A stretch of DNA of 39,280 nt, taken from DASWVC01 sp036401335. GTDB lineage: Bacteria; Verrucomicrobiota; Verrucomicrobiia; Chthoniobacterales; JAFAMB01. The position numbers and the translations under genes were made by a program. The notes beneath the pieces are model-generated. The model searched no databases, had not been told where the DNA came from, and saw nothing but the letters and a program-made list of their open reading frames with translations. Every line of letters begins with the position of its first letter. Within the stretch, counting starts at the first letter, position 1. The stretch covers positions 1-39,280 of the forward strand of contig DASWVC010000218.1 in assembly GCA_036401335.1 (NCBI GenBank). Reading direction: 5' to 3'. This document shows, piece by piece, positions 16,080 through 23,984 of this stretch.

Positions 16080-16585
16080 GGCGACGAGACTCCGGGATTC
16101 GCAGGGCCTTCCTTCTTCTCACCCGGTTTATCGAGCTGGGCGCGGTTGTAGATGACCATGCGAACGTTGCCGGTCACCCGGCCTTGCCGGTTCTTGGAGT
16201 TAAATTGAAGGCCGTCGCCGGTCAGCTCAAAATCATTCCGGGACACCAGGATGCGTTCTTTGCTCGTGAGAAGGTTGTGATCAAGGTTCATCACCGCAGT
16301 GTGGAGGTCGATTTTCACATCCGGCTGAGACGTTTCCTGATTGTAAGTCTGGATCACCACCGTATGCATCTCGATGTTTTCCTGGTCAAGGCGGGTGGCG
16401 GATTCCATGTCGAAGAGCATGTCCAATCTGCCTTCGTTGGTCCGCAGCGGCACCCGTAATCCCTTGACTTCATGGCCAACCGGAACGGGAAGGTCAAAGC
16501 GCCGACCCGACGGTGCATCCTGACCGTGGACGGCGAGGGCAACGCAAGTGGCAAACCCCAGAATAAGGCTACGCGATCGCTTCAT
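16076..16585 (-). CDS. lptC: LptC-like LPS transport protein
   Basis: The 169-residue protein has an N-terminal hydrophobic signal or anchor (MKRSRSLILGFATCVALAVHG) followed by a beta-rich region with OstA-like repeats (LHTAVMNLDHNLLTSKERIL, then FELTGDGLQFNSKNRQGRVT). The phrase 'LTGDGLQFNSK...GRVTGNVRMVIYN' is typical of LptC/LptA jellyrolls. It is shorter than E. coli LptC (191), and the assignment leans on position: it overlaps kdsA by 17 bp upstream and lptA by ATGA downstream. A second LptA-like protein is the alternative. Confidence 0.7.
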   Translation of the reverse strand: MKRSRSLILGFATCVALAVHGQDAPSGRRFDLPVPVGHEVKGLRVPLRTNEGRLDMLFDMESATRLDQENIEMHTVVIQTYNQETSQPDVKIDLHTAVMNLDHNLLTSKERILVSRNDFELTGDGLQFNSKNRQGRVTGNVRMVIYNRAQLDKPGEKKEGPANPGVSSP

Positions 16586-17384
16586 GAATCCGTCGTAAAG
16601 TGCGAAGCAGCGCGGGCAACTGCTCCAGCGGGATTTGGTTTGGACCATCCGACAAGGCGGAAGCCGGATCGTAATGGGTTTCGATAAAGACGGCGTCGCA
16701 CCCCGCGGCAACGGCGGCGCGGGCCAGAACCGGCGCCAGCGCACCGTCACCGCCGCTGCGGTCCCCGGCCCCGCCAGGCCGCTGTACGGAATGGGTGGCA
16801 TCAAAGATGACCGGGTACCCTTCCGCCCGCAGCCAGAAAAGAGAACGCATGTCAGCCACCAAATTGTTGTAGCCGAAACTGACGCCGCGTTCCGTGAAAG
16901 CATAGGCGGCACAGCCGAATGCCTCCAGTTTTTCGGCGATGTTCTTCATGTCCCACGGCGCCAGGAACTGGCCCTTTTTGACATTGACCGGGCGCCCGGT
17001 CTCTGCTGCCGCCCGAAGCAGGTCGGTTTGCCGGCACAGAAACGCCGGAACCTGAAGCAGGTCAACGTGCCGTGCCGCAAACTCAGCTTCCGCAGGGGAA
17101 TGGATGTCCGTTGTAACCGGCCGGCCGATCAACTCACGAACGCCGGCCAGAAGTTCGCAGCCGGCTTCAAGGCCGACGCCGCGGAACGTTTTCCCGGAGC
17201 TTCGGTTGGCCTTGTCGTAGGACGCTTTAAAAATGAACGGCACCTGCAACTCGCGCGCGATCGCGTCGAGGTCGCGGGCAATCGAGCGGAGAAAGCGTTC
17301 CGATTCGATCACGCAGGGGCCAAGCACAAAGCAGAGCTCTGGCCCACCAATCTCAACCGAATCGACGGAACACGTTTTGGCCAT
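16569..17384 (-). CDS. kdsA: 3-deoxy-8-phosphooctulonate synthase
   Basis: KdsA condenses PEP with arabinose 5-phosphate to KDO-8-phosphate, precursor of the LPS inner core. The 271-residue TIM-barrel protein shows LGPCVIES, KASYDKANRSS, TDIHSP, QVPAFLCRQTDLL, NVKKGQFLAPWDM and DATHSVQRPGG. C24 in LGPCVIES is the residue that marks metal-dependent KdsA; the metal-free E. coli enzyme has Asn there. The frame is open to 17450, but MAKTCSVDSVEIGG at 17384 is the natural start. It overlaps the lptC-like gene by 17 bp, joining KDO synthesis to LPS export. Confidence 0.96.
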   Translation of the reverse strand: MAKTCSVDSVEIGGPELCFVLGPCVIESERFLRSIARDLDAIARELQVPFIFKASYDKANRSSGKTFRGVGLEAGCELLAGVRELIGRPVTTDIHSPAEAEFAARHVDLLQVPAFLCRQTDLLRAAAETGRPVNVKKGQFLAPWDMKNIAEKLEAFGCAAYAFTERGVSFGYNNLVADMRSLFWLRAEGYPVIFDATHSVQRPGGAGDRSGGDGALAPVLARAAVAAGCDAVFIETHYDPASALSDGPNQIPLEQLPALLRTLRRIHEAIA

Positions 17385-17521
17385 GAAAAGACGGTCCGGC
17401 CCCTTGGCTAACCCATCAGACAAACAGTCGACACAGGTTCGTCGGGACAAAGGTAACGCACAACCCCGCAGCCGGCTTGGCCCGGTAGGCGGAGCTGCTG
17501 CCCTTCACCATACCACGTTCG

Positions 17522-17962
17522 TCAGGACCCGTAGCTCTTAACAAACTTCTTCCGCGACTGGCCTTCCGGCGCCGGCGCAGGAGCCGGATTGGTCGCCGCT
17601 TCGGGTACTGCCGGCCGCACCGGATCCGTCGCTGGCGCCATCTCCGAAACATCGCCCCGCCCGCTGGCCTCTCCCACCGGGTTCCGTGCTGCTTCGACAA
17701 AGGCCAGCTGCAAGTTCGAAAGTGTGCCGTTAAGAATTCTGGCTTCGTCCGAGTTCAGGTTGCCGGCCGTTTTTTGCTGGATCATCACCAGTTGATCAAT
17801 CAGGAGCTGAGCCATCTCCAGGTTCACCTCGGGTTTGCCAGTCTGCGGGTGCGGGATCTGCCCGAGCATAAATGCGGCGTTTTGCGCGTGCATTAAAACA
17901 AACTCAATAAACCGCTGGGTCATTTCGCCCGCGGATGTAACCGTGTGCTGGTATTCTGCCAT
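17522..17962 (-). CDS. DUF1844 family protein
   Basis: The 146-residue protein matches the DUF1844 pattern: an N-terminal helix with FIEFVLMHAQNAAFMLGQIP, then NLEMAQLLIDQLVMIQQKT, and a third helix DEARILNGTLSNLQLAFVEA. The first helix is hydrophobic but interrupted, so membrane association is uncertain. The C-terminal ~55 residues are Ala/Pro/Glu-rich and probably disordered, ending in a basic patch. The function of the family is not known to me. It starts 12 bp after the peptidase gene and precedes kdsA by 137 bp. Confidence 0.85.
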   Translation of the reverse strand: MAEYQHTVTSAGEMTQRFIEFVLMHAQNAAFMLGQIPHPQTGKPEVNLEMAQLLIDQLVMIQQKTAGNLNSDEARILNGTLSNLQLAFVEAARNPVGEASGRGDVSEMAPATDPVRPAVPEAATNPAPAPAPEGQSRKKFVKSYGS

Positions 17963-17974
17963 ACGAAAGAAGCT

Positions 17975-20485
17975 TTAAGGCCTTACGATCACCGTTACGA
18001 ATGGTTTATCCATCAAATATTTATGGCAAACGGCCTGAATCTGTTCCGGCGTGACGTGCTCGATGGCTTTCTGGCGCGCCTCTTGAAAATGGGGACCGAG
18101 GCCGTAAAGCACGTTGAGCGCAGTCGCGTGCGCGTAGCCATCCAGGTTCTGCCGTTGGAACGCGAGCTGGACCGATAACCGGGTTTTTGCCCGTTGGAAT
18201 TCGCGCTCTGAAAGCCCGTCCCGCCCAATCCCGGCCAGTTGTTCACGGCAGACTTCCACGACCGTATCGACGGCCTTGGGGCTGGTTGCGGCGTAGACGG
18301 TGAACAACCCGGAAGAAAATCCAAGCGACAACGAAGTACCGACCGTGTACGCCAACCCAAGCTCTTCCCGAATCCGGATAAAAAAACGGGAACTGGAATC
18401 GCCAGTGGCTTCGTCCAGGATTTCAAAACCAACCCGATCGGGATCGAACATCGAGCAGCCCAGGAAGCCGAACGCAACGACTGCCTGATTGCGCGATTCG
18501 TGCTGAATGATGGTCTGCGGCTCCAGCGGCGGAACAGCCGGAGCGGAGGCGGCTGGAATGGGGACAAAAGGCCGTCCCGCCAGCGCCGCCTCCAGGCGAT
18601 CCATGAGCCGACGCCGGTCGAAGCCGCCACGGAATGCCAGCACGCCTTCACCGCCGCCGACAAGCTGCTGGTGAAAGCCCTGGAGCTCGGTCCGGTCGAA
18701 GCCGTTGACGGCTTCCGGGGTGCCGAGAACGTTGCGCCCGTAGGGGTGGTTGCGATAGACCACACTCCGCAGAAGGTTGCGGGCAACCAGGTGAGGCTGA
18801 GCCTCCTCCGCCCGGAATGCCGCGACTTGGCTTTCACGTTCCCGGTCAATGATTTCGGGCGGAAAACTCGGGTTTGTCATCACGTCGAACAGGAGGTCAA
18901 CCAACCGGTCCGCATCTTGCGTCAACGTATTAACCGCAAAACGCAGGGAATTGTACCCTGAATCACCGGACAATGATCCCCCCAACCCTTCGATCTCGTC
19001 GGCCAACGCGTTCGCACTTCGGTCCCGGGTTGCCCGCACCGCGCACTGGGAGTGCAAACGCGCCAACCCCGTCTGGGCGGGCGATTCCGCCAACACGCCG
19101 CCACGGAACACCGCGGACCCGTACAGCAGGGGCAAACGGTCATCGGGCATCAGCAGAACCTGAAATTGTGGTCCGACCCGGATCAACTCGGTTTCAGCCT
19201 CGCGCGGGCGAACGGCGGGATAGGATGGAGCGCCCACCTTCGGGCGGAGACCCACCACGGACAAGTTGTCATCCGTCAGGTACCTCTTGCTCACTTCCGT
19301 AACCTCGTCGGCAGTCACGCCGCGAACCTGTTCCAGGTACCGCGTGCTAAAATTCACGTTCCGCGTGTACAACCAGTTCAGGCCTACGTCCGCGGCCACC
19401 CCACGGGCTGTCTGCAGGTGTTCCATCGCGTTGACCCAGATCATCCGCTTGGCTTTATCCAGTTGTTTCTGGGTCAGGCCGTCCCTCTGCCAACGGCTGA
19501 GCGCCGACATGATCTCCGGCTCGACCGAGTCGAATGCCTGGTCGCTGCAGGTGCCCGAAATGGTGAGCAGCCCAGGGAACGCAGGCGTGTACGAAAAAGC
19601 ACCGATGCCGTACACCAAGCCCTTTTCTTCCCGCAAATGTTTGTACAGCACCGAGCTGATGCCGCCCCCGAGGATAACCGACGCGACATCCAGCGCAGGC
19701 ATGTCCTGGTGAAACAAGGCCGGAATGTGAAACGCCAGGTTAAAGTACGCCAGTTCCGCGTTAAAGGCGCGAAGACCCGATCGGCGTCCGATCTGACGAG
19801 GTTCCTCCGGCAATACCTCCGAGCCGATCGGGGCGACCGGCGCAAACCCGAACGCCCGGTTCACCTCCGCGTGGACCTGTTCAGCCGGCAGGTTCGCCAC
19901 CACCACGACGTACAGGTTGTTTGGCACGTAACGCCGCCGGTAATAATCCATGACCGCGTCGTGATCGATGCGATCGAAGATTTCGCGAAGTCCAATAACG
20001 GGGAACCGGCAAGGGTGCTGGTTGAACGCCGTCGCAAACGTCAACTGGCTCAGGGTGCGGTCCGGATCGTCATAACCCATTTCGAACTCGCGGCGAATCA
20101 CGTCCATTTCACGGTTTAATTCGCCCGGATCGATCGTCGACCGGAAGATCATGTCGCCGAGCACCTCGAGCGAGGGGCCAACCGCGGATCGGGGGCAGTC
20201 CACCCAGAAAACCGTCCGATCGAACGACGTGTACGCGTTGAGGTACCCGCCATGTTCGTGGATCTCGTCGCTGATTTGTACAGCGGTGCGCCGGGCGGTT
20301 CCTTTGAACAACATGTGTTCCAGCAGGTGCGTAAGGCCCGCTCCGACCCACCTGCCCTCGTTGATGCTGCCGGTCTGGCACCAGACCTGGATGCTGGCGG
20401 CTTCCGTTCCTGGCTGTTCGACGGCCAGAACGTTGACACCGTTCGCCAATGCAAATTGCGCCGAACGCAGCTCTGGTGACTCCAT
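17975..20485 (-). CDS. M16-family zinc peptidase, two-unit fusion
   Basis: M16 peptidases (pitrilysin, PqqL, processing-peptidase type) degrade short peptides or process substrates with an inverted HxxEH zinc site. This 836-residue protein is a fusion of an active and an inactive unit. The first unit has H53-L-L-E56-H57 (in THLLEHMLFKGT) with a downstream zinc Glu around 133 (IRREFEMG). The second unit (about 420-836) keeps the fold (GLARLHSQCAV, ADEIEGLGGSLSGDSGYNSL) but has lost the HxxEH motif. No signal peptide is visible at this start. It lies between the Minf_1886 gene (14-bp gap) and the DUF1844 gene (12-bp gap). Confidence 0.93.
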   Translation of the reverse strand: MESPELRSAQFALANGVNVLAVEQPGTEAASIQVWCQTGSINEGRWVGAGLTHLLEHMLFKGTARRTAVQISDEIHEHGGYLNAYTSFDRTVFWVDCPRSAVGPSLEVLGDMIFRSTIDPGELNREMDVIRREFEMGYDDPDRTLSQLTFATAFNQHPCRFPVIGLREIFDRIDHDAVMDYYRRRYVPNNLYVVVVANLPAEQVHAEVNRAFGFAPVAPIGSEVLPEEPRQIGRRSGLRAFNAELAYFNLAFHIPALFHQDMPALDVASVILGGGISSVLYKHLREEKGLVYGIGAFSYTPAFPGLLTISGTCSDQAFDSVEPEIMSALSRWQRDGLTQKQLDKAKRMIWVNAMEHLQTARGVAADVGLNWLYTRNVNFSTRYLEQVRGVTADEVTEVSKRYLTDDNLSVVGLRPKVGAPSYPAVRPREAETELIRVGPQFQVLLMPDDRLPLLYGSAVFRGGVLAESPAQTGLARLHSQCAVRATRDRSANALADEIEGLGGSLSGDSGYNSLRFAVNTLTQDADRLVDLLFDVMTNPSFPPEIIDRERESQVAAFRAEEAQPHLVARNLLRSVVYRNHPYGRNVLGTPEAVNGFDRTELQGFHQQLVGGGEGVLAFRGGFDRRRLMDRLEAALAGRPFVPIPAASAPAVPPLEPQTIIQHESRNQAVVAFGFLGCSMFDPDRVGFEILDEATGDSSSRFFIRIREELGLAYTVGTSLSLGFSSGLFTVYAATSPKAVDTVVEVCREQLAGIGRDGLSEREFQRAKTRLSVQLAFQRQNLDGYAHATALNVLYGLGPHFQEARQKAIEHVTPEQIQAVCHKYLMDKPFVTVIVRP

Positions 20486-20499
20486 GATCCTCGGCGCCC

Positions 20500-20904
20500 T
20501 TACTTCTCGGACGTCGATGACGCGCGCAAGGGTTGGAATGGGTGGACAAAGGCCACCTCAAAATTCAAGGCATTGCGGAAATCACCCAGGGAGTCGGAGT
20601 CCGTTTTGCCGAACACCCCTGCGCCAATCAGGTCGAACACGATTCGCCCCACGTCCTCCGACGATCGCACCCGCCAATACTCCAGCACCGTGCTCACCAT
20701 GGGCCCGAATTCCTTAAGCGCCAGCTGCCGAAAACCTTCAACCAGTTCAGCGGCATCCACGTGGTTGCTGCCTTCCGCTGGCGGACGCTTGCGCTGCTTG
20801 ATCGTGAACTCGAGGGCTTCCTTCACGAACTGGTACGCTTCTTTGTCATAGCGTCCGTTCTGTTCGACGATTTGTTCGACAATTTCGTTAAACGACTTCT
20901 GCAT
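20500..20904 (-). CDS. Minf_1886 family protein
   Basis: The 134-residue protein matches the Minf_1886 family of the Planctomycetes-Verrucomicrobia-Chlamydiae group. It has an N-terminal Gln/Glu-rich helix (FNEIVEQIVEQNGRYDKEAY), FVKEALEFT, then VDAAELVEGFRQLALKEFGP and a C-terminal VRSSEDVGRIVFDLIGAGVF followed by a KTDSDSLGDF stretch. It is soluble with no membrane segment; its function is unknown. It starts seven bases after the 41-residue membrane protein gene and ends 14 bases before the M16 peptidase gene, so all three probably share a transcript. Confidence 0.85.
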   Translation of the reverse strand: MQKSFNEIVEQIVEQNGRYDKEAYQFVKEALEFTIKQRKRPPAEGSNHVDAAELVEGFRQLALKEFGPMVSTVLEYWRVRSSEDVGRIVFDLIGAGVFGKTDSDSLGDFRNALNFEVAFVHPFQPLRASSTSEK

Positions 20905-20911
20905 GGGTGCT

Positions 20912-21037
20912 CTACTTACCTTCGATCTGCGGCGGCGGTTTATTGGCGATTCGGAAGTGCTGTACCATGGCTCCCGCTAAAAGGGCCAGACACAATGCCA
21001 GGATGGCTGCTTGCTCCCGAGGAGTCAACCGAAGCAT
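20912..21037 (-). CDS. 41-residue single-pass membrane protein
   Basis: The reading frame encodes MLRLTPREQAAILALCLALL followed by AGAMVQHFRIANKPPPQIEGK. It has a short charged N-terminus, one hydrophobic helix (residues 10-25) and a soluble Pro-rich tail. It fills the gap between the fmdB-like gene (30 bp) and the Minf_1886 gene (7 bp), leaving no large spacer, which supports a real gene. The LTPREQ start resembles N-termini of some verrucomicrobial membrane proteins. No function can be assigned. Confidence 0.7.
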   Translation of the reverse strand: MLRLTPREQAAILALCLALLAGAMVQHFRIANKPPPQIEGK

Positions 21038-21067
21038 ACGCGTTGCCCGTTCATGGCCGAAGTGCGG

Positions 21068-21439
21068 TCAGCCTTTTCCCGTCGGACTTGCCGGTTTGCT
21101 GTCGCTCGCCTTGGTCTCGGCCGGTTTGCTCGCACCTCCCTGCTGACCCTCGGCCGCCTTAGACCCCGAATCGCTGCCGCCTTCACTTCCGGAACCGCTC
21201 GCCGACTCTTTCTTAGCTGCTTCTTTGTAGCTGGCGCTCCGGTAATCCGTGCTGTAAAAACCTGACCCTTTGAAGATCAAACCTGCTCCCGTCCCGAGAA
21301 GCCGTTTGACCGGTCCTTGGCCCCATTCCGTCTGTCGGCAATGTTCTTTCGGACAAATCTTGTACGCAGCATCCTTCATTGACTGAAAGGCGTCAAAAGT
21401 CTGTTCGCACTTTTCGCAACGGTACTCGTAAGTCGGCAT
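21068..21439 (-). CDS. FmdB-family zinc-ribbon protein with low-complexity tail
   Basis: The 123-residue protein starts with the FmdB/CxxC_CxxC_SSSS signature: MPTYEYRCEKCEQTFDAFQS, with C8 and C11 as one knuckle and C29 and C34 as the other. FmdB proteins are small putative regulators; their targets are mostly unknown. The region GLIFKGSGFYSTDYRSASYK is also family-typical. Residues 75-123 are a Ser/Gly/Lys/Glu/Ala-rich, probably disordered tail. The frame opens three codons earlier at 21448, but MPTYEYRC is the family start. It is the first gene of the minus-strand cluster, with a promoter-like sequence just upstream. Confidence 0.92.
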   Translation of the reverse strand: MPTYEYRCEKCEQTFDAFQSMKDAAYKICPKEHCRQTEWGQGPVKRLLGTGAGLIFKGSGFYSTDYRSASYKEAAKKESASGSGSEGGSDSGSKAAEGQQGGASKPAETKASDSKPASPTGKG

Positions 21440-21451
21440 AAGTGGCACGCT

Positions 21452-21479
21452 AAGATAGCAGCGAAGCCGTTAACGGCAA
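21452..21479 (-). promoter_or_regulatory. Putative promoter of the fmdB-led cluster
   Basis: On the minus strand, TTGCCG (21474-21479) and TATCTT (21452-21457) are separated by 16 bp, about 12 bases before the fmdB-like ATG. Both elements match sigma-70 consensus at four of six positions, so confidence is limited. Confidence 0.35.
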
Positions 21480-21523
21480 CGAAACTGCCTGAAGTCCTGA
21501 CCCGACGAGGGCGGCTTTCACCG

Positions 21524-21553
21524 TTGCCATTGCTTGACGTTCCCGAATATTAT
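21524..21553 (+). promoter_or_regulatory. Putative promoter of the lipoprotein L,D-transpeptidase gene
   Basis: TTGCCA (21524-21529) and TATTAT (21548-21553) match sigma-70 consensus at five of six positions each, with an 18-bp spacer. The start codon is 27 bases downstream of the -10. This is the clearest promoter-like sequence in the window. Confidence 0.55.
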
Positions 21554-21580
21554 GTTTACTAGAGCGCTCCTACGAAGCTT

Positions 21581-22192
21581 ATGTTCCGTGTACGTCAATC
21601 TGCCGTCCTCTTGTTCGGGGTCCTGCTTTCGGCCTGCGGCGGCGGTGAGAAGGCACGCCTGGCAAACCCCAATACGTCGTACCTGCCGGCCACCGGCCCG
21701 CTGGCGACCGTGCAGACTCCTGCGGAGAACTACGATGCCATCTCCTACTGGGATGGCGATGGTGTGCAGGGGCCACCCTCCGTCATCATCTACCTGAGCG
21801 AACAGCGGGCGTACTTTTATAAAGGGGATCAGCTGGTCGGCGTTTCGCAGGTCTCCGCCGGCCGTGAAGGCCACGACACCCCGGCCGGCAAGTACAAGAT
21901 CATGCAGAAAGACAAGGATCACGCTTCAAACCTTTACGGCGATTACGTCGACGGCGCCGGCAACGTCGTCCAGAGCAACGTCGAGGCCGGCAAAGATCCC
22001 AAACCTCCCGGGGCCGTTTTCAAAGGCGCGCCGATGCCCTTCTTCATGAGGATTACCGGAGGCGTCGGGATGCACGAAGGTTACTTGCCCGGGTATCCCG
22101 CTTCCCACGGCTGCATCCGCATGCCTGGCCGGATGGCCCAGATTTACTTCAGCAACGTTTCCCTTGGAACCCCCGTCACCATCGTAAAGTAA
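21581..22192 (+). CDS. Lipoprotein L,D-transpeptidase (YkuD family)
   Basis: The 203-residue protein has a lipoprotein signal (MFRVRQSAVLLFGVLLSAC, lipidated C19) and a YkuD catalytic domain (about 66-202). H165 is in VGMHEGYLP, and the SHGCIRMP signature contains H176 and C178. SVIIYLSEQRAYFYKGDQLV and DTPAGKYKI are typical of the domain's beta-sandwich. Unlike the first L,D-transpeptidase at 5077, this one is clearly exported and membrane-anchored, so it can act on peptidoglycan crosslinks or lipoprotein attachment. It is divergent from the fmdB-led cluster and ends 78 bp before dhaK. Confidence 0.94.
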   Translation: MFRVRQSAVLLFGVLLSACGGGEKARLANPNTSYLPATGPLATVQTPAENYDAISYWDGDGVQGPPSVIIYLSEQRAYFYKGDQLVGVSQVSAGREGHDTPAGKYKIMQKDKDHASNLYGDYVDGAGNVVQSNVEAGKDPKPPGAVFKGAPMPFFMRITGGVGMHEGYLPGYPASHGCIRMPGRMAQIYFSNVSLGTPVTIVK

Positions 22193-22204
22193 AAGGCGCG
22201 CCGA

Positions 22205-22226
22205 GGCGTCGGGGGTTGTCGACGCC
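22205..22226 (+). terminator. Hairpin after the lipoprotein L,D-transpeptidase gene
   Basis: GGCGTCG (22205-22211) pairs perfectly with CGACGCC (22220-22226) around an eight-base loop, 12 bases after the stop codon. No T-tract follows (a C-run instead), so it may be a weak terminator or a 3'-end protecting hairpin. Confidence 0.4.
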
Positions 22227-22270
22227 CCCCCATTGGTGTTGAGTGGGCTGGTAAGGCTCCCTTTCCTTCC

Positions 22271-23272
22271 TTGAAAAAGCTGATCAATTCCCCGGAAACG
22301 CTGGTGACGGAAGCGATGGACGGCTTGGCTGCCGCCTATTCTGAGCTCCTCTGTGCGCATCACCATCCCAACTACCTGGTGCGGGTCGGGGGGTCATTCC
22401 GGGGCAAAACGGCTCTCATCTCCGGCGGAGGCAGCGGCCACGAACCCTTGCACGGGGGCTTTGTGGGCCGGGGCATGCTGGATGCCGCTTGCCCGGGAGC
22501 GGTTTTCACGAGTCCCACCCCGGACCAGATGCTGGAAGCTACCAAAGCCGTCGAGGGAGGGAAAGGCGTGCTTCACATTGTCAAGAATTACACCGGCGAT
22601 GTCCTTAATTTCGAAATGGCGGCAGAACTGGCGCGGACCGAAGGCATCGAGGTAGAAGCAGTGGTGATCGACGACGACGTGGCCGTAAAAGACAGCCTCT
22701 ACACCGCAGGTCGCCGCGGCGTTGGGACGACGGTGCTCGCCGAAAAGGTTTGCGGAGCCGCCGCTGAGGCTGGCGGGTCCCTGAGGGAGGTCGCCGAGCT
22801 CTGCCGCCGCGTAAACGGGAACTCCCGCAGCATGGGCATGGCTTTAACTTCCTGTACGGTGCCCCATGTCGGCAGGCCGACGTTTGAGCTGGGCGATGAC
22901 GAGATGGAGCTTGGCATCGGCATCCATGGCGAACCGGGACGGGAACGGATGAAGCTAAGATCGGCTGACGAGGTAACGGCCCTTCTCCTGACGCCCATCC
23001 TGGAAGAATTGGCGCCGGGCCGCGGCGCCGAGGTCCTGTTGTTTGTCAACGGGATGGGTGGCACTCCACTTCTGGAGCTGTTTGTCGTTTTCCGAGAAGC
23101 GCACCGGCTCTTGCAAGATCGCGGCGTCACGGTCGCGCGATGCCTGGTGGGTCCATACATCACCAGCCTGGAGATGGCGGGAACCTCGTTAACCGTGCTG
23201 CGCATGGACGACGAACTGAAACGCCTTTGGGATGCGCCCGTTCACACGCCGGCGCTGCGCTGGGGTTGCTGA
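22271..23272 (+). CDS. dhaK: Dihydroxyacetone kinase subunit DhaK, TTG start
   Basis: DhaK binds dihydroxyacetone covalently through a histidine, for phosphoryl transfer from DhaL. The 333-residue protein shows KKLINSPETLVTEAMDGLAA, SGGGSGHEPLHGGFVG, HIVKNYTGDVLNFEMA, VAVKDSLYTAGRRGVG and the substrate histidine H219 in GIGIHGEPG, close to E. coli H218. The only start giving the conserved N-terminus is a TTG at 22271; the next ATG would remove 16 conserved residues. The rare start may limit translation. dhaL follows after 33 bp. A ketotetrose (erythrulose) kinase is the main alternative substrate. Confidence 0.95.
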   Translation: MKKLINSPETLVTEAMDGLAAAYSELLCAHHHPNYLVRVGGSFRGKTALISGGGSGHEPLHGGFVGRGMLDAACPGAVFTSPTPDQMLEATKAVEGGKGVLHIVKNYTGDVLNFEMAAELARTEGIEVEAVVIDDDVAVKDSLYTAGRRGVGTTVLAEKVCGAAAEAGGSLREVAELCRRVNGNSRSMGMALTSCTVPHVGRPTFELGDDEMELGIGIHGEPGRERMKLRSADEVTALLLTPILEELAPGRGAEVLLFVNGMGGTPLLELFVVFREAHRLLQDRGVTVARCLVGPYITSLEMAGTSLTVLRMDDELKRLWDAPVHTPALRWGC

Positions 23273-23305
23273 AGCAAACCGCATTCACGACCGGATCACC
23301 AAGCC

Positions 23306-23944
23306 ATGGCCGCGAGCATCACCACCGCCTTTGTCCTGCGCTGGCTGGGGCACTTTGCCCAGATCCTGATCGAAAAGAAGGATGAACTTACCGCCCTTGA
23401 TGCCGCCATCGGGGATGCGGATCACGGGGCCAACATGAACCGCGGCTTTCAAGCGGTGCTCGTAAAGTGCCCTGGCCTGCAGGACCGGGATCTGGGCGAA
23501 GTCTTCAAGACCACGGCAATGACGCTGATCGGCTCGGTCGGCGGCGCCAGCGGGCCGCTTTACGGGACGTTTTTTCTGCAAGCCGGCGCTGGTCTTGCGG
23601 GCAAGACCGAGGTCAGCGGCGCCGAGTTTGCCGCCGCTCTCGAGATGGGACGTGTGGGCGTGATGCAGCGCGGCAAGGCGATGGTGGGCGACAAGACGAT
23701 GGTCGATGCCCTGGAACCGGCGGTCAAACGCCTGCAGGAACTGGCCGGTGAAGGCCCTTTGACGCAGGCTGCGTTGACCGAGGTGGCCGTGCTTGCCGAA
23801 GCGAAAGCACGGTCGACGACTCCGCTGCAGGCGCGCAAAGGGCGTGCCAGCTACCTCGGCGAACGCAGCCAGGGGCACCAGGACCCGGGTGCCACCTCAG
23901 TCGCCTACCTGTTCTCGGCGCTGGCGCAGAGCCTCGCGTCATGA
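23306..23944 (+). CDS. dhaL: Dihydroxyacetone kinase subunit DhaL
   Basis: DhaL holds ADP, which the PTS protein DhaM rephosphorylates, and transfers the phosphate to the DhaK-bound ketone. The 212-residue all-helical protein shows the Mg/ADP-binding aspartates in IGDADHGANMNRG, the GSVGGASGPLYGTFF loop, GDKTMVDALEPA, and the C-terminal ARKGRASYLGERSQGHQDPGA motif. Length and motifs match E. coli DhaL (210). It stands between dhaK and dhaM in the usual order, with a 40-bp gap to dhaM. Confidence 0.96.
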   Translation: MAASITTAFVLRWLGHFAQILIEKKDELTALDAAIGDADHGANMNRGFQAVLVKCPGLQDRDLGEVFKTTAMTLIGSVGGASGPLYGTFFLQAGAGLAGKTEVSGAEFAAALEMGRVGVMQRGKAMVGDKTMVDALEPAVKRLQELAGEGPLTQAALTEVAVLAEAKARSTTPLQARKGRASYLGERSQGHQDPGATSVAYLFSALAQSLAS

Positions 23945-23984
23945 AGGGGAAAGCGTCGCCGATGGCAAGGGAGAGGATTGGGTG

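Noticed and set aside
22205..22226. Classic intrinsic terminator after the lipoprotein L,D-transpeptidase gene
   Set aside because: The stem is good but is followed by C residues instead of T, so I list it only as a weak terminator candidate.
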